Shown here piece after piece: positions 28,116-48,376 of a stretch of DNA of 64,000 bases (position 1 is the stretch's first letter; every line of letters starts with the position of its first letter). The notes under the pieces are model-generated. The model was given only the letters and a program-made list of their open reading frames with translations. It was not told the origin of the DNA and ran no database searches. The DNA is from Dyella mobilis. Its GTDB lineage: Bacteria; Pseudomonadota; Gammaproteobacteria; Xanthomonadales; Rhodanobacteraceae. Location of the stretch: contig NZ_JADIKF010000039.1 in NCBI RefSeq assembly GCF_016904945.1, positions 434,001 through 498,000 of the forward strand, written 5' to 3'. The position numbers were made by a program, and so were the translations under genes.

Positions 28116-28488
28116 TTGGCGCTCTTGCGCGCCGTCAGTTTGACCTAGCGTCAAGCCAAGCCTGGGGATGTAAATCCCCGGGCTTTGGCCGCTTCAAGAA
28201 CCTAGCTCCAGCAGAACATTTGTACGGAGCTGTTCGCGGGCCATGGATGGTCCGTCGTGAACCAGGCGCTTTGTGCCTGGTTCATCGGAGCCCGGTCCGC
28301 ACCGGGCGAGTTTAAAAAGGGCAGGAGCTCTCTTTAAGCACAACAGGCACGGACGCTCTGGATGTAGGGCATCGCGAATAGGGTTTTGCAAGCAAGAGCC
28401 GCTATTCACGATCCCCCAGATCCAAGCTTTCCCAATTTAGCCGGTGCGTGCACCACCGGCGCCACAGCGAACCGAGGCGTCACCGACC
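28116..28488 (+). promoter_or_regulatory. rplL-rpoB spacer with three hairpins
   Basis: This 373-base stretch has no gene. It contains three good hairpins: 28156-28188 (CCAAGCC..GGCTTTGG around GGGGAT/ATCCCC), 28259-28283 (GAACCAGGC/GCCTGGTTC) and 28290-28307 (GCCCGGT../ACCGGGC). None has a long T-run. In E. coli the equivalent spacer holds a partial terminator and an RNase III site that set the rplL:rpoB ratio; the same role is likely here. Confidence 0.55.
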
Positions 28489-32646
<4,158 letters not shown>

Positions 32647-32671
32647 CCCGCGGGTTACAGGAGCTTATGCA

Positions 32672-36883
<4,212 letters not shown>

Positions 36884-36885
36884 GC

Positions 36886-36947
36886 CCCGAACGGCTTTAC
36901 TCACCGACAAACGAAATGAGGCGCATGGAATGCGCCTCGTGTTCGGG
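36886..36947 (+). other. nested hairpin after rpoC
   Basis: CCCGAAC (36886-36892) pairs with GTTCGGG (36941-36947). Within it GAGGCGCAT (36918-36926) pairs with ATGCGCCTC (36930-36938). No T-run follows, so it may protect the rpoC 3' end or work with Rho rather than end transcription itself. Confidence 0.5.
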
Positions 36948-36983
36948 TCAAGGATGGCGGGCTCGCTCTTACCTGGTGATTTC

Positions 36984-37012
36984 TTGCCTGAGGTAAGGCG
37001 CCCATGTTAAAT
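36984..37012 (+). promoter_or_regulatory. candidate promoter of the str operon
   Basis: TTGCCT (36984-36989) and TTAAAT (37007-37012) are 17 bases apart, each matching four of six consensus positions. The predicted start near 37019 lies just before a leader hairpin and rpsL. Confidence 0.5.
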
Positions 37013-37023
37013 TCCCGCTTCTC

Positions 37024-37048
37024 GGCAGACCGGGTTATTCGGTCTGCC
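37024..37048 (+). terminator. leader hairpin/attenuator before rpsL
   Basis: GGCAGACCG (37024-37032) pairs with CGGTCTGCC (37040-37048), followed by TTTATG. It could end rpoC read-through or attenuate the str transcript; it lies 26 bases before the rpsL start. Confidence 0.55.
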
Positions 37049-37074
37049 TTTATGTTTCCCAGGAATAGCTAGGC

Positions 37075-37452
37075 ATGACGACAGTCAATCAGCTGGTGCG
37101 CAAATCCCGCAGCCCGAAGAGCTACAAGAGCGCTTCGCCGGCCCTGCAAAGCAGCCCGCAACGCCGCGGCGTCTGCACGCGCGTGTATACGACCACCCCG
37201 AAAAAGCCGAACTCGGCCCTGCGTAAGGTCGCCAAGGTGCGCCTGACCAATGGTTACGAGGTCATCAGCTACATCGGTGGTGAAGGCCACAACCTGCAGG
37301 AGCACTCGGTGGTGCTCATTCGTGGTGGCCGTGTGAAGGATCTGCCGGGTGTGCGTTACCACACCGTGCGCGGCAGCCTTGACTGCGCCGGTGTGACCAA
37401 GCGCCGCCAGGCTCGCTCGAAGTACGGCGCCAAGCGCCCGAAAAAGGCCTAA
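37075..37452 (+). CDS. rpsL: 30S ribosomal protein S12
   Basis: The protein has 125 residues. S12 sits at the decoding centre. Lys43 (in [14 protein letters not shown]) and Lys88 (in [13 protein letters not shown]), the common streptomycin-resistance positions, are wild type. The two Cys and the basic tail are normal. It is the first gene of rpsL-rpsG-fusA-tuf. Confidence 0.98.
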   Translation: MTTVNQLVRKSRSPKSYKSASPALQSSPQRRGVCTRVYTTTPKKPNSALRKVAKVRLTNGYEVISYIGGEGHNLQEHSVVLIRGGRVKDLPGVRYHTVRGSLDCAGVTKRRQARSKYGAKRPKKA

Positions 37453-37527
37453 TTTATTGAAGAGTGCGGCCAGGACGGCTGCTTTCCCGGCGGGCAGGGT
37501 TGCTCGCAAAGATAACGGACAACAAAC

Positions 37528-37995
37528 ATGTCGCGTAAAGGTTCACATCCCGCCCGTCTGGTTCTGCCCGATCCCAAGCACGGCAGCCAGCTCATCGCCC
37601 GTTTCATCAACATGGTGATGAAGAGCGGCAAGAAGTCGGTGGCCGAAGCCATCGTCTACGGCGCCCTGGATCACCTGGGTGAAAAGCACGCCGAGCCGGT
37701 GCAACTGGTCGAGAAGGCGCTGGGCAATATCGCCCCGGCCGTCGAGGTGAAGTCCCGTCGTGTCGGCGGCGCCACCTATCAGGTGCCGGTCGAAGTGCGT
37801 CCGGGTCGCCGTATGGCGCTGGCCATGCGCTGGGCGATCGAAGCTGCGCGCAAGCGCGGTGAGACGTCCATGCCGCGCAAGCTGGCTGCTGAATTGCTGG
37901 AAGCCTCGGAAAATCGCGGCGGCGCGATCAAGAAGCGCGAAGAAACGCACCGTATGGCGGAAGCCAACAAGGCCTTCTCGCACTATCGTTGGTAA
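37528..37995 (+). CDS. rpsG: 30S ribosomal protein S7
   Basis: The protein has 155 residues. S7 nucleates the 30S head and lines the E/P site. Signatures are [24 protein letters not shown] start (with Arg/Lys replaced by local variants), [19 protein letters not shown], and the beta hairpin [17 protein letters not shown]. In E. coli it represses the str operon by binding the rpsL-rpsG spacer; that spacer here is 75 bases. Confidence 0.98.
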   Translation: MSRKGSHPARLVLPDPKHGSQLIARFINMVMKSGKKSVAEAIVYGALDHLGEKHAEPVQLVEKALGNIAPAVEVKSRRVGGATYQVPVEVRPGRRMALAMRWAIEAARKRGETSMPRKLAAELLEASENRGGAIKKREETHRMAEANKAFSHYRW

Positions 37996-38025
37996 GCAGT
38001 ACCGTACGGATTCGAGGTTAGTACC

Positions 38026-40152
<2,127 letters not shown>

Positions 40153-40203
40153 TAAGGCTCTCTTTACTAAAAACAACATAGTTCTTTTTCAGAGGTTCAA
40201 GCC

Positions 40204-41394
40204 ATGGCAAAGGGTAAATTCGAACGCACCAAGCCGCACGTGAACGTGGGCACGATTGGTCACGTGGATCACGGCAAGACGACGCTGACGGCGGCGCTGA
40301 CGAAGGTCGGTGCAGAGCGTTTTGGTGGTGAATTCAAGGCGTACGACGCGATCGACGCAGCGCCGGAAGAGAAGGCGCGCGGCATCACGATCTCGACGGC
40401 GCACGTGGAATACGAATCGCCGAACCGCCACTACGCACACGTGGACTGCCCGGGCCACGCCGACTACGTGAAGAACATGATCACGGGTGCGGCGCAGATG
40501 GACGGCGCGATCCTGGTGTGCTCGGCCGCTGACGGCCCGATGCCGCAGACGCGCGAACACATCCTGCTGTCGCGCCAGGTGGGCGTGCCGTACATTGTCG
40601 TGTTCCTGAACAAGGCCGACATGGTGGACGACGCCGAGCTGCTGGAGCTGGTGGAGATGGAAGTGCGTGAACTTCTGTCCAAGTACGAATTCCCGGGCGA
40701 CGACACCCCGATCGTTCATGGTTCGGCCAAGCTGGCGCTGGAAGGCGACCAGTCGGAAATCGGCGTGCCGGCGATCATCAAGCTGGTGGACGCGCTGGAC
40801 AGCTACATTCCGGAGCCGGTGCGCGTGCTGGACAAGGCATTCCTGATGCCGGTGGAAGACGTGTTCTCGATCTCCGGCCGCGGTACGGTGGTGACCGGTC
40901 GCGTGGAGACGGGCATCATCAAGGTCGGTGACGAAATCGAAATCGTGGGCCTGAAGCCGACGGTGAAGACGACGGTGACCGGCGTTGAAATGTTCCGCAA
41001 GCTGCTGGATCAGGGTCAGGCGGGCGACAACGTGGGCCTGCTGTTGCGCGGCACGAAGCGTGAAGACGTGGAGCGCGGCCAGGTGCTGGCCAAGCCGGGT
41101 TCGATCACCCCGCACACCGAGTTCGAAGGCGAGATCTACGTGCTGTCGAAGGAAGAAGGTGGTCGTCACACCCCGTTCTTCAGCAACTACCGTCCGCAGT
41201 TCTACTTCCGCACCACCGACGTGACCGGCGCGATCAAGCTGCCGGAAGGCGTTGAAATGGTGATGCCGGGCGACAACGTGAAGATCTCGGTGACGCTGAT
41301 TGCCCCGATCGCGATGACTGAAGGCCTGCGTTTTGCGATCCGCGAAGGTGGCCGCACGGTCGGCGCCGGCGTCGTCGCCAAGATCACCAAGTAA
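40204..41394 (+). CDS. tuf: elongation factor Tu (copy 2, tufA position)
   Basis: A 396-residue EF-Tu with a protein sequence identical to the copy at 23085. Reading the two genes side by side, I found only two differing bases, both synonymous and near the 3' end (41319 and 41334). Flanks do not match, so the repeat is exactly gene-sized. It closes the str operon rpsL-rpsG-fusA-tuf and is followed by a hairpin terminator. Confidence 0.98.
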   Translation: MAKGKFERTKPHVNVGTIGHVDHGKTTLTAALTKVGAERFGGEFKAYDAIDAAPEEKARGITISTAHVEYESPNRHYAHVDCPGHADYVKNMITGAAQMDGAILVCSAADGPMPQTREHILLSRQVGVPYIVVFLNKADMVDDAELLELVEMEVRELLSKYEFPGDDTPIVHGSAKLALEGDQSEIGVPAIIKLVDALDSYIPEPVRVLDKAFLMPVEDVFSISGRGTVVTGRVETGIIKVGDEIEIVGLKPTVKTTVTGVEMFRKLLDQGQAGDNVGLLLRGTKREDVERGQVLAKPGSITPHTEFEGEIYVLSKEEGGRHTPFFSNYRPQFYFRTTDVTGAIKLPEGVEMVMPGDNVKISVTLIAPIAMTEGLRFAIREGGRTVGAGVVAKITK

Positions 41395-41405
41395 GTCGCT
41401 ATACG

Positions 41406-41434
41406 GAAACCGCCTGCCATGCAGGCGGTTTCTT
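41406..41434 (+). terminator. terminator after tuf copy 2
   Basis: GAAACCGCCTGC pairs with GCAGGCGGTTTC around CAT, followed by a short T-rich run (TTTCTT). It separates the str and S10 operons. Confidence 0.85.
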
Positions 41435-41442
41435 GCAAGTGC

Positions 41443-41471
41443 TTGTCCTATGGCGAAAGATCCGCTATAGT
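41443..41471 (+). promoter_or_regulatory. promoter of the S10 operon
   Basis: TTGTCC (41443-41448) and TATAGT (41466-41471) are 17 bases apart, giving a start near 41478 and a leader of about 315 bases before rpsJ. Confidence 0.75.
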
Positions 41472-41792
41472 CGCCAAGTTGACTCGCCACGCAACTGTCA
41501 TGTTGGGTGGCCTACCGCGAAATGAGGCACAGGAAGTGCTTCGAGTTCGCTAACAAGGATGTTGCGAGGATCTCCTGGTTCTAGAGCCAAGGCTCTGTTT
41601 CTTCATGGATTTCCGCGAATGTTATATGTCTGGGCAGGCCGGCATACGGCCTGCCCGGCGTTTTGGAGTCTTCCGGATGAAGAAATGATCCGGCGGGTTC
41701 GTTGTAAGACTTGCAGTGCGTTATGGGTTGTGCGAGGCGGTGAGAAGCCACCTCGATTCACAGAATTGTTCTTTAGATAACAGGACACGGTT
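41472..41792 (+). promoter_or_regulatory. S10 operon leader
   Basis: A ~320-base untranslated leader lies between the promoter and rpsJ. It contains a 10-pair hairpin (41632-41641 with 41647-41656, loop GCATA) followed by GGCGTTTTGG. In E. coli, L4 controls the S10 operon through leader hairpins; a similar role is inferred here. An open frame at 41559-41780 has no recognisable homology and I do not count it as a gene. Confidence 0.5.
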
Positions 41793-42104
41793 ATGGCGAA
41801 CCAAAAGATTCGCATTCGGCTCAAGGCGTTCGATCATCGTCTGATCGACCGTTCGGCCAGCGAAATCGTCGAGACGGCCAAGCGCACCGGCGCTACGGTT
41901 CTCGGTCCGATTCCGCTTCCGACCAAGATCGAGCGCTACACCATTCTGGTGTCGCCGCACGTCGACAAAGACGCTCGCGATCAGTACGAAACCCGCACCC
42001 ACAAGCGCGTGCTGGACATCGTCGATCCCAACGACAAGACCGTGGACGCGCTCATGAAGCTTGATCTCGCCGCTGGCGTTGACGTTCAGATCAAGCTCGG
42101 TTGA
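41793..42104 (+). CDS. rpsJ: 30S ribosomal protein S10
   Basis: The protein has 103 residues, the standard length. Signatures are [19 protein letters not shown] and [20 protein letters not shown]. It is a 30S head protein and also NusE, partnering NusB and NusG in antitermination. It is the first gene of the S10 operon, with AGGACACGG before the ATG. Confidence 0.98.
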   Translation: MANQKIRIRLKAFDHRLIDRSASEIVETAKRTGATVLGPIPLPTKIERYTILVSPHVDKDARDQYETRTHKRVLDIVDPNDKTVDALMKLDLAAGVDVQIKLG

Positions 42105-42124
42105 GCGATAGACAGGATACGAAC

Positions 42125-42766
42125 ATGAGTATCGGACTGGTTGGCCGCAAGTGCGGCATGAGCCGACTCTTCACCGAAGACGGACGCTCGATTCCGGTGA
42201 CGCTGATTGAAGCGACCCCGAATCGCGTGACGCAGGTGAAGACGGAAGATAACGATGGATACAGCGCGGTGCAGGTCGCCGTGGGCGTCAAGCGCGCCAG
42301 CCTGTTGACGGCTGCTGAAAAGGGTCACTACGCCAAGGCGAAAGTCGAGCCGGGTCGTGGCCTGTGGGAATTCCGCCTGAATGCGGCAGACGCTGGCAAG
42401 TACGCCGTCGGCGCCGAAATCAGCGCGAGCGAAGTGTTCCAGGTTGGCCAGATTGTCGACGTCGCTGGCGTCAGCAAGGGTAAGGGCTTCCAGGGCACCA
42501 TCAAGCGCCACAACTTCAAGATGGGTGACGCCACCCACGGTAACTCGCTGTCGCATCGCGCGCCGGGTTCTATCGGTCAGCGTCAGACTCCGGGTCGTGT
42601 GTTTCCCGGCAAGAAGATGTCCGGTCACATGGGCGCGGTGAACCGCACCCAGCAGGGGCTGGAAGTGGTCAAGATCGACGCAGAGCGTCATCTGATTGCG
42701 GTGAAGGGCGCGGTACCGGGTGCAACCGGTGGCGACGTCGTCATTCGCCCGACCACCAAGGGTTGA
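42125..42766 (+). CDS. rplC: 50S ribosomal protein L3
   Basis: The protein has 213 residues from ATG 42125 ([13 protein letters not shown] start). The long loop reaching the peptidyl transferase centre has [18 protein letters not shown] and the Gln of [18 protein letters not shown], the PrmB methylation region. Ordering rpsJ-rplC-rplD is standard. Confidence 0.98.
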   Translation: MSIGLVGRKCGMSRLFTEDGRSIPVTLIEATPNRVTQVKTEDNDGYSAVQVAVGVKRASLLTAAEKGHYAKAKVEPGRGLWEFRLNAADAGKYAVGAEISASEVFQVGQIVDVAGVSKGKGFQGTIKRHNFKMGDATHGNSLSHRAPGSIGQRQTPGRVFPGKKMSGHMGAVNRTQQGLEVVKIDAERHLIAVKGAVPGATGGDVVIRPTTKG

Positions 42767-42777
42767 GGAGAGACGGC

Positions 42778-43380
42778 ATGGAACTGAATGTTATTGGCGC
42801 CAAGTCGCTCAGCGTGTCGGACGACGTGTTCGGCGGCGAGTTCAAGCAGGCCCTGATTCACCAGGTGGTCGTTGCCTATCAGGCAGGCGGTCGCGCTGGT
42901 ACCAAGGCTCAGCTCTCGCGCGGCGAACTGTCCGGTACCACCAAGAAGTTCAAGAAGCAGAAGGGCGGTGGCGCCCGTCACGGTGACTACCGTGCCCCGA
43001 TCTTCGTGGGCGGTGGTGTGACGTTCGCAGCCAAGCCCCGCAGCTATGAGCAGAAAGTCAACCGCAAGGCTTATCGCGTGGCGATCCGCTCCATCCTTTC
43101 GGAGCTGAATCGTCAGGGTCGTTTGAAGATTGTCGAGAGCTTCGGCATCGACGCTCCGAAGACCAAGGCGATGATCGCCAAGTTGGCCGAGCTGCAGGTT
43201 TCCGGTCGCGTGCTGCTGGTGTCGGAAGACGCCAACGAAGCGCTGTTCCTGGCTTCGCGCAACATCCCGTACCTCCACGTGCTGGATTCGGTTGCGTTGA
43301 ACCCGGTCAGCCTGGTCGGCTCCGACTACGTGGTCATGACCGTCGATGCGGTCAAGAAGGTCGAGGAGTGGCTGGCATGA
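42778..43380 (+). CDS. rplD: 50S ribosomal protein L4
   Basis: The protein has 200 residues. It starts [15 protein letters not shown], and the exit-tunnel loop has the [20 protein letters not shown] stretch. L4 lines the tunnel near macrolide sites and is the S10-operon repressor in E. coli. The stop overlaps the rplW start (ATGA). Confidence 0.97.
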   Translation: MELNVIGAKSLSVSDDVFGGEFKQALIHQVVVAYQAGGRAGTKAQLSRGELSGTTKKFKKQKGGGARHGDYRAPIFVGGGVTFAAKPRSYEQKVNRKAYRVAIRSILSELNRQGRLKIVESFGIDAPKTKAMIAKLAELQVSGRVLLVSEDANEALFLASRNIPYLHVLDSVALNPVSLVGSDYVVMTVDAVKKVEEWLA

Positions 43381-43670
43381 GCAACGAACGCATTCTCAAT
43401 ACGCTGCGCGCGCCGCACATTTCCGAAAAGGCTGCTCGTCTTGCCGAGAGCAACCAGTACGTTTTCGTGGTGGCTCCCGAAGCAACCAAGGCTGATGTCC
43501 GCGATGCGGTCGAGAAGATGTTCGACGTCAAGGTCGAGCAGGTAAACCTCGTCAACGCCAAGGGCAAGGTCAAGTCCTTCCGTTTCCGCGCAGGCAACCG
43601 TCAGGGCAAGCGCAAGGCTTACGTCCGTCTCGCCGAAGGCCAGACGATCGACGTGTCGGCGAAGCCCTGA
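43377..43670 (+). CDS. rplW: 50S ribosomal protein L23
   Basis: The protein has 97 residues from ATG 43377, overlapping rplD. It begins [19 protein letters not shown] and has the [21 protein letters not shown] helix. L23 lies at the tunnel exit and docks trigger factor and SRP. Confidence 0.97.
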   Translation: MSNERILNTLRAPHISEKAARLAESNQYVFVVAPEATKADVRDAVEKMFDVKVEQVNLVNAKGKVKSFRFRAGNRQGKRKAYVRLAEGQTIDVSAKP

Positions 43671-43687
43671 GCCAGGAGTTTTGACAG

Positions 43688-44509
43688 ATGGCACTAATTA
43701 ATCACAAGCCAACCTCGCCGGGTCGCCGCGACGCCGTTAGCGTCCGCACCGAGGGGCTGCACAAGGGCGCACCGTACGCGCCGCTGACCGAAAGCCAGTC
43801 GAAGACGGGTGGTCGCAACCACTTTGGTCGCATCACCACGCGTCATCGCGGCGGCGGTCACAAGCAGGCTTACCGCATCATCGATTTCAAGCGCGACAAA
43901 GAAGGCATCGCTGCCAAGGTTGAGCGCTTGGAATACGATCCGAACCGCACTGCGCACATTGCGCTGCTGTGCTACGCCGACGGCGAGCGCCGCTACATCA
44001 TCGCGCCGGCAGGCGTGGCGGTGGGTGATCGCCTGGTTTCGGGTCACGATGCTCCGATCAAGGTCGGCAACTGCCTGCCGCTGCGCAATATCCCGGTCGG
44101 TTCGACTGTGCATTGCGTGGAAATGAAGCCGGGCAAGGGTGCGCAGATTGCGCGTTCCGCTGGTGCTTCGGTGCAGTTGATCGCCCGCGAATCCGGTTAC
44201 GCCACCCTTCGTCTGCGCTCCGGCGAAATGCGCCGCGTGCCGGTCGATTGCCGCGCCACCATCGGTGAAGTCGGCAACTCCGAGCACAGCCTGCGCAAGC
44301 TCGGCAAGGCCGGTGCTACCCGCTGGAAGGGCATTCGCCCGACCGTCCGCGGTGTGGTGATGAACCCGGTCGACCATCCGCACGGCGGTGGTGAAGGCCG
44401 TACCTCCGGCGGCCGTCATCCGGTCAGCCCGTGGGGCACGCCGACCAAGGGCTACAAGACCCGTAACAACAAGCGCACGCAGCAGTTCATCGTGCGTCGT
44501 CGCAAGTAA
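43688..44509 (+). CDS. rplB: 50S ribosomal protein L2
   Basis: The protein has 273 residues. The C-terminal segment [20 protein letters not shown] contains the conserved His near the peptidyl transferase centre. The OB-fold and SH3-like regions ([18 protein letters not shown]) are intact. Its order between rplW and rpsS is standard. Confidence 0.98.
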   Translation: MALINHKPTSPGRRDAVSVRTEGLHKGAPYAPLTESQSKTGGRNHFGRITTRHRGGGHKQAYRIIDFKRDKEGIAAKVERLEYDPNRTAHIALLCYADGERRYIIAPAGVAVGDRLVSGHDAPIKVGNCLPLRNIPVGSTVHCVEMKPGKGAQIARSAGASVQLIARESGYATLRLRSGEMRRVPVDCRATIGEVGNSEHSLRKLGKAGATRWKGIRPTVRGVVMNPVDHPHGGGEGRTSGGRHPVSPWGTPTKGYKTRNNKRTQQFIVRRRK

Positions 44510-44522
44510 TTAGGAAACCGTC

Positions 44523-44795
44523 ATGCCGCGTTCATTGAAGAAAGGTCCGTTCGTTGACCTTCACCTCGTGAAGAAGGTGGAAGCTGCGGTTTCCACCAAT
44601 TCCAAGCGCCCGATCAAGACCTGGTCGCGTCGCTCCATGATCCTGCCGGAAATGGTGGGATTGACCATCGCCATCCACAACGGTCGCCAGCACGTGCCGG
44701 TGCTCGTCAACGAGAACATGGTCGGGCACAAGCTCGGCGAGTTCGCGGTGACCCGCACTTTCAAGGGCCATGGCGGCGATAAGAAGGGCAAGTGA
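44523..44795 (+). CDS. rpsS: 30S ribosomal protein S19
   Basis: The protein has 90 residues. It begins [18 protein letters not shown] and includes [20 protein letters not shown] and [14 protein letters not shown]19 is in the 30S head and contacts A-site tRNA and S13. The stop overlaps the rplV ATG. Confidence 0.98.
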   Translation: MPRSLKKGPFVDLHLVKKVEAAVSTNSKRPIKTWSRRSMILPEMVGLTIAIHNGRQHVPVLVNENMVGHKLGEFAVTRTFKGHGGDKKGK

Positions 44796-45130
44796 TGAGC
44801 ACCGAAGCCAAAGCGATCCTGCGCAGCGCTCGCATTTCAGCGCAGAAGGCACGCCTGGTGGCTGACCTGGTCCGCGGTTTGCCCGTGGGCCGTGCCAGCG
44901 ACGTGCTCCAGTTCACCAACAAGAAGGCCGCGCACATTGTTCGCAAGGTGCTGCTGTCGGCCGTCGCAAACGCCGAGAACAACCTCGGCGCCGACGTCGA
45001 CGAGCTGAAGGTCTCGCGCATTTTCGTGGACGAAGGTCCGGCGATGAAGCGCATGTATGCCCGCGCCAAAGGCCGTGGCTCCCGCATCCTGAAGCGCACC
45101 AGCCACATCACTGTGGTCGTTGGTAACTAA
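44795..45130 (+). CDS. rplV: 50S ribosomal protein L22
   Basis: The protein has 111 residues from ATG 44795 (an in-frame GTG lies one codon before it). Signatures are [19 protein letters not shown] and the tunnel-lining hairpin with [20 protein letters not shown]. It contributes to macrolide sensitivity. Confidence 0.97.
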   Translation: MSTEAKAILRSARISAQKARLVADLVRGLPVGRASDVLQFTNKKAAHIVRKVLLSAVANAENNLGADVDELKVSRIFVDEGPAMKRMYARAKGRGSRILKRTSHITVVVGN

Positions 45131-45143
45131 GAGGACGTAGACG

Positions 45144-45905
45144 ATGGGTCATAAAGTTCATCCCACCGGTATCCGCCTCGGCATTGCCAAGGACTGGAAC
45201 TCGAAGTGGTACGCCAACAAGGGCGAATATGCCCAGTACCTCGCTGCCGACCTGAAGGTCCGCGAGATGCTGCGCAAGAAGCTGGCTGCTGCCGGTATCT
45301 CGAAGATTCAGATCGAGCGCCCGGCCAAGACTGCCCGCGTGACGATCTTCACTGCCCGTCCGGGCGTGGTGATCGGCAAGAAGGGCGAAGACATCGAAAA
45401 GCTGCGCAAGGAAGTCAGCACGATGATGGGCGTTCCGGCGCACATCAACGTCAACGAAGTGCGCAAGCCCGAGCTCGATGCTCAGCTGGTGGCCGAGTCG
45501 ATCGCTCAGCAGCTCGAGCGCCGCATCATGTTCCGCCGCGCGATGAAGCGTTCCGTGGGCAATGCAATGCGCCTGGGTGCCCTGGGTATCAAGATCAACG
45601 TGTCCGGTCGTTTGAACGGCGCCGAGATTGCCCGCTCCGAATGGAGCCGTGAAGGTCGCGTGCCGCTGCACACATTGCGTGCGGACATCGATTACGGCAC
45701 CGCCGAGGCGAAGACCCAGTACGGCATCATCGGCATCAAGGTCTGGATCTACAAGGGCGAAATCTTCGACTTGTCCCAGATTGGCCAGGAGCCGAAGGAA
45801 GAGCAGTCTGCGCAGCCGCGTCGTGAGCGCGAGGGTGGCGAAGGCCGTCGTGAAGGTCGTCGCGATCGCGATGGTGGCGAAGGCCGCCGCGAGCGGACCA
45901 AGTAA
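45144..45905 (+). CDS. rpsC: 30S ribosomal protein S3 with Arg/Gly-rich tail
   Basis: The protein has 253 residues, about 20 longer than E. coli S3. It begins [13 protein letters not shown]; the KH domain has the [17 protein letters not shown] motif and the C-terminal domain has [19 protein letters not shown]. The last ~30 residues are a low-complexity tail with two GGEGRRE units, encoded by near-direct DNA repeats (45835-45900). S3 lines the mRNA entry channel and has helicase function. Confidence 0.97.
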   Translation: MGHKVHPTGIRLGIAKDWNSKWYANKGEYAQYLAADLKVREMLRKKLAAAGISKIQIERPAKTARVTIFTARPGVVIGKKGEDIEKLRKEVSTMMGVPAHINVNEVRKPELDAQLVAESIAQQLERRIMFRRAMKRSVGNAMRLGALGIKINVSGRLNGAEIARSEWSREGRVPLHTLRADIDYGTAEAKTQYGIIGIKVWIYKGEIFDLSQIGQEPKEEQSAQPRREREGGEGRREGRRDRDGGEGRRERTK

Positions 45906-45916
45906 GGAGAGTTGCT

Positions 45917-46330
45917 ATGTTGCAACCCAAGCGAACCAAATACCGCAAGCAGTTCAAGGGCCGTAACGACGGTCTGGCTTTCAGCTCCAACCTCGTCAGC
46001 TTTGGCGAGTACGGTCTCAAGGCCACTACGCATGGTGCTCTCACCGCGCGTCAGATCGAAGCAGCACGTCGTTGCATCACGCGTTTTGTGAAGCGCGGCG
46101 GCAAGCTGTGGATCCGTGTGTTCCCGGACAAGCCGATCACCAAGAAGCCGATCGAAGTCCGAATGGGCGCCGGTAAGGGTGGCGTGGAGTACTGGGTCGC
46201 ACCGATCCAGCCGGGCCGCATGCTTTATGAAATCGAGGGTGTCGACGAGGCCACCGCGCGCGAGGCGTTCCGCCTGGCCGCTGCCAAGTTGTCGGTGCAG
46301 ACCCAGTTTGTATCCAGGGCGGTGATGTGA
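45917..46330 (+). CDS. rplP: 50S ribosomal protein L16
   Basis: The protein has 137 residues with [20 protein letters not shown] at the start and [20 protein letters not shown] in the core. The Arg near this GKG region is the hydroxylation position in E. coli. L16 contacts A-site tRNA. Its stop overlaps the rpmC ATG. Confidence 0.97.
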   Translation: MLQPKRTKYRKQFKGRNDGLAFSSNLVSFGEYGLKATTHGALTARQIEAARRCITRFVKRGGKLWIRVFPDKPITKKPIEVRMGAGKGGVEYWVAPIQPGRMLYEIEGVDEATAREAFRLAAAKLSVQTQFVSRAVM

Positions 46331-46515
46331 TGGCCATCAAAGACCTAACGACCAAGTCGGCCGAAGAGCTGAAACAGCACCTGCTGGACCTTCGCAAGGA
46401 GCAGTTCAATCTGCGCATGCAGAAGGGCACCGGTCAGCTCAGCCAGCCGCACCAACTGCGCCGCGTCCGGCGCGATATCGCCCGCACGAAGTTCGTGCTC
46501 GGCGGCAAGAAGTAA
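46330..46515 (+). CDS. rpmC: 50S ribosomal protein L29
   Basis: The protein has 61 residues of two helices, with [20 protein letters not shown] and the [14 protein letters not shown] signature. It sits by L23 at the tunnel exit. ATG 46330 overlaps the rplP stop. Confidence 0.96.
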   Translation: MAIKDLTTKSAEELKQHLLDLRKEQFNLRMQKGTGQLSQPHQLRRVRRDIARTKFVLGGKK

Positions 46516-46527
46516 GAGGCGGCCGAG

Positions 46528-46788
46528 ATGAGCGACAACAACAAGCAAGTGCGTACCCTCGAGGGTCGCGTTATCAGCAACAAGATGGAAAAAACGGTTA
46601 CCGTGCTGGTCGAGCGCCAGGTGCAGCATCCGCTGCTGGGCAAGATCGTGCGCCGGTCCACCAAGCTCCACGCGCAGAACGACCTGGGCGCGAACGAGGG
46701 CGACGTGGTACGCATCGCGGAATGCCGTCCGCTTTCCAAGACCAAACATCACCGCGTGGTCGAAATCGTCACGCGCGCCGAAGCGTAA
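46528..46788 (+). CDS. rpsQ: 30S ribosomal protein S17
   Basis: The protein has 86 residues, an OB fold with [20 protein letters not shown] and the [23 protein letters not shown] motif (here [14 protein letters not shown]). It binds helices 7 and 11 of 16S rRNA. It is the last gene of the S10 cluster before the spc genes. Confidence 0.97.
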   Translation: MSDNNKQVRTLEGRVISNKMEKTVTVLVERQVQHPLLGKIVRRSTKLHAQNDLGANEGDVVRIAECRPLSKTKHHRVVEIVTRAEA

Positions 46789-46803
46789 GGGGAGGGTGCA
46801 GCC

Positions 46804-47172
46804 ATGATCCAGATGCAAAGCACGCTTTCCGCCGCCGACAACAGCGGCGCCAAGGAACTGATGTGCATCAAGGTGCTCGGCGGCTCCAAGCGCCGTTACG
46901 CCGCGATCGGTGACGTGATCAAAGTCACCGTGAAAGATGCCATCCCGCGTGGCAAGGTGAAGAAGGGCGAGGTCTACAACGCCGTGGTGGTTCGTACCGC
47001 CAAGGGCGTGCGCCGCGCCGACGGTTCGCTGATCCGTTTCGACGGTAACGCAGCCGTACTCCTCAACAACAAGCTCGAGCCGATCGGCACCCGTATTTTC
47101 GGGCCCGTGACTCGTGAGCTGCGCGGCGAGAAGTTCATGAAGATCGTCTCGCTCGCACCCGAAGTGCTCTGA
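46804..47172 (+). CDS. rplN: 50S ribosomal protein L14
   Basis: The protein has 122 residues with [19 protein letters not shown] at the start and [19 protein letters not shown] in the core. L14 contacts L19 and 16S rRNA at bridge B8. AGGGGAGGG precedes the ATG. There is no promoter-like gap, so S10 and spc genes appear continuous here. Confidence 0.98.
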   Translation: MIQMQSTLSAADNSGAKELMCIKVLGGSKRRYAAIGDVIKVTVKDAIPRGKVKKGEVYNAVVVRTAKGVRRADGSLIRFDGNAAVLLNNKLEPIGTRIFGPVTRELRGEKFMKIVSLAPEVL

Positions 47173-47186
47173 GGCGGAGAAGAAAC

Positions 47187-47501
47187 ATGAACCGTATCCG
47201 CAAGGGTGATCAGGTCATCGTGATCACCGGTAAAAACAAAGGTCAGCGCGGCGACGTGCTGCGCGTTGAGGGCGATCGCGTGTTCGTCTCCAACGTCAAT
47301 CTGGTCAAGCGTCACACCAAGCCGAATCCGCAGGCCCAGCAGGCCGGTGGCATCGTCGAGCGTGAAGCTTCGATCCATATCTCCAATGTGCAGCTGTTCA
47401 ACCCCGCCACGAACAAGGGTGAACGCGTTGGTGCCAAGACGCTCAGTGATGGGCGCAAGGTCCGCGTGTACCGTTCGTCTGGCGAGGTCGTGGACGCGTA
47501 A
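47187..47501 (+). CDS. rplX: 50S ribosomal protein L24
   Basis: The protein has 104 residues. The KOW motif [20 protein letters not shown] lies at the N-terminus, followed by [20 protein letters not shown]. It is an assembly initiator for the large subunit. Confidence 0.97.
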   Translation: MNRIRKGDQVIVITGKNKGQRGDVLRVEGDRVFVSNVNLVKRHTKPNPQAQQAGGIVEREASIHISNVQLFNPATNKGERVGAKTLSDGRKVRVYRSSGEVVDA

Positions 47502-47513
47502 GGAACACAAGTC

Positions 47514-48053
47514 ATGACGCGCCTTGAAAACTTTTACAAAGAACAGGTCATCAAAAAGCTCACCGAGCGTTTTGGTTACCAGAACGTGATGCAGGTTCCC
47601 CGCATCACCAAGATCACGCTGAACATGGGCGTGGGCGAAGCCGCGGGCAACAAGAAAGTGCTCGAGAACGCCGTTGCCGACATGGCCAAGATCGCCGGCC
47701 AGAAGCCGATCACGACCAAGGCGCGCGTGTCCGTGGCCTCGTTCAAGATCCGCGACGGTTGGCCGATCGGTTGCAAGGTCACGCTGCGCCGTGCGCAGAT
47801 GTGGGAATTCCTTGATCGCCTGATCAACATCTCGCTGCCCCGCGTCCGCGACTTCCGCGGCGTGTCGGGTCGCGCCTTCGATGGCCGTGGCAACTACAAC
47901 TTCGGCATCAAGGAACAGATCATCTTCCCGGAAATCGACTTCGACGCCGTCGACGCGATGCGCGGTATGGATATCTCCATCACCACCACCGCCAAGTCTG
48001 ACGAAGAAGCCAAGGCGCTGCTGGAAGCCTTCAGCTTCCCGTTCCGCAACTAA
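47514..48053 (+). CDS. rplE: 50S ribosomal protein L5
   Basis: The protein has 179 residues with [15 protein letters not shown] and [18 protein letters not shown]. It binds 5S rRNA and forms the bridge to S13. It begins 13 bases after rplX. Confidence 0.98.
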   Translation: MTRLENFYKEQVIKKLTERFGYQNVMQVPRITKITLNMGVGEAAGNKKVLENAVADMAKIAGQKPITTKARVSVASFKIRDGWPIGCKVTLRRAQMWEFLDRLINISLPRVRDFRGVSGRAFDGRGNYNFGIKEQIIFPEIDFDAVDAMRGMDISITTTAKSDEEAKALLEAFSFPFRN

Positions 48054-48070
48054 GAGATCGCGAGAGATTT

Positions 48071-48376
48071 ATGGCAAAGACCTCCATGGTTAACCGCGAT
48101 ATCAAGCGGACCAAGCTCGTCAAAAAGTACGCCGCCAAGCGCGCCGAACTGAAGGCGATCGTGCTGAACCCGAAGTCTTCTTATGAAGAGAAGATGGACG
48201 CGCAGGCCAAGCTGCAGAAGCTGCCGCGTGACGCCAGCCCGAGCCGCCAGCGCAACCGTTGCGAACTGTCGGGCCGCCCGCGTGGCGTGTACCGCAAGTT
48301 CGGCCTCGGCCGTAACAAGCTGCGCGAAGCCACCATGCGTGGCGACGTGCCGGGCCTGCGCAAGGCCAGCTGGTAA
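48071..48376 (+). CDS. rpsN: 30S ribosomal protein S14 (zinc-independent type)
   Basis: The protein has 101 residues, the long form without CxxC zinc pairs; the C-terminal signature is [20 protein letters not shown]. Start [16 protein letters not shown]. It is a 30S head protein. A 217-base spacer with hairpins and a candidate promoter follows before rpsH. Confidence 0.97.
   Translation: MAKTSMVNRDIKRTKLVKKYAAKRAELKAIVLNPKSSYEEKMDAQAKLQKLPRDASPSRQRNRCELSGRPRGVYRKFGLGRNKLREATMRGDVPGLRKASW

Noticed and set aside
41559..41780. Open frame of 73 codons just upstream of rpsJ with a CxxC pair
   Set aside because: It lies in the S10 leader, crosses the 41632-41656 stem, has no recognisable homology and no good ribosome binding site; the CxxC is probably chance.
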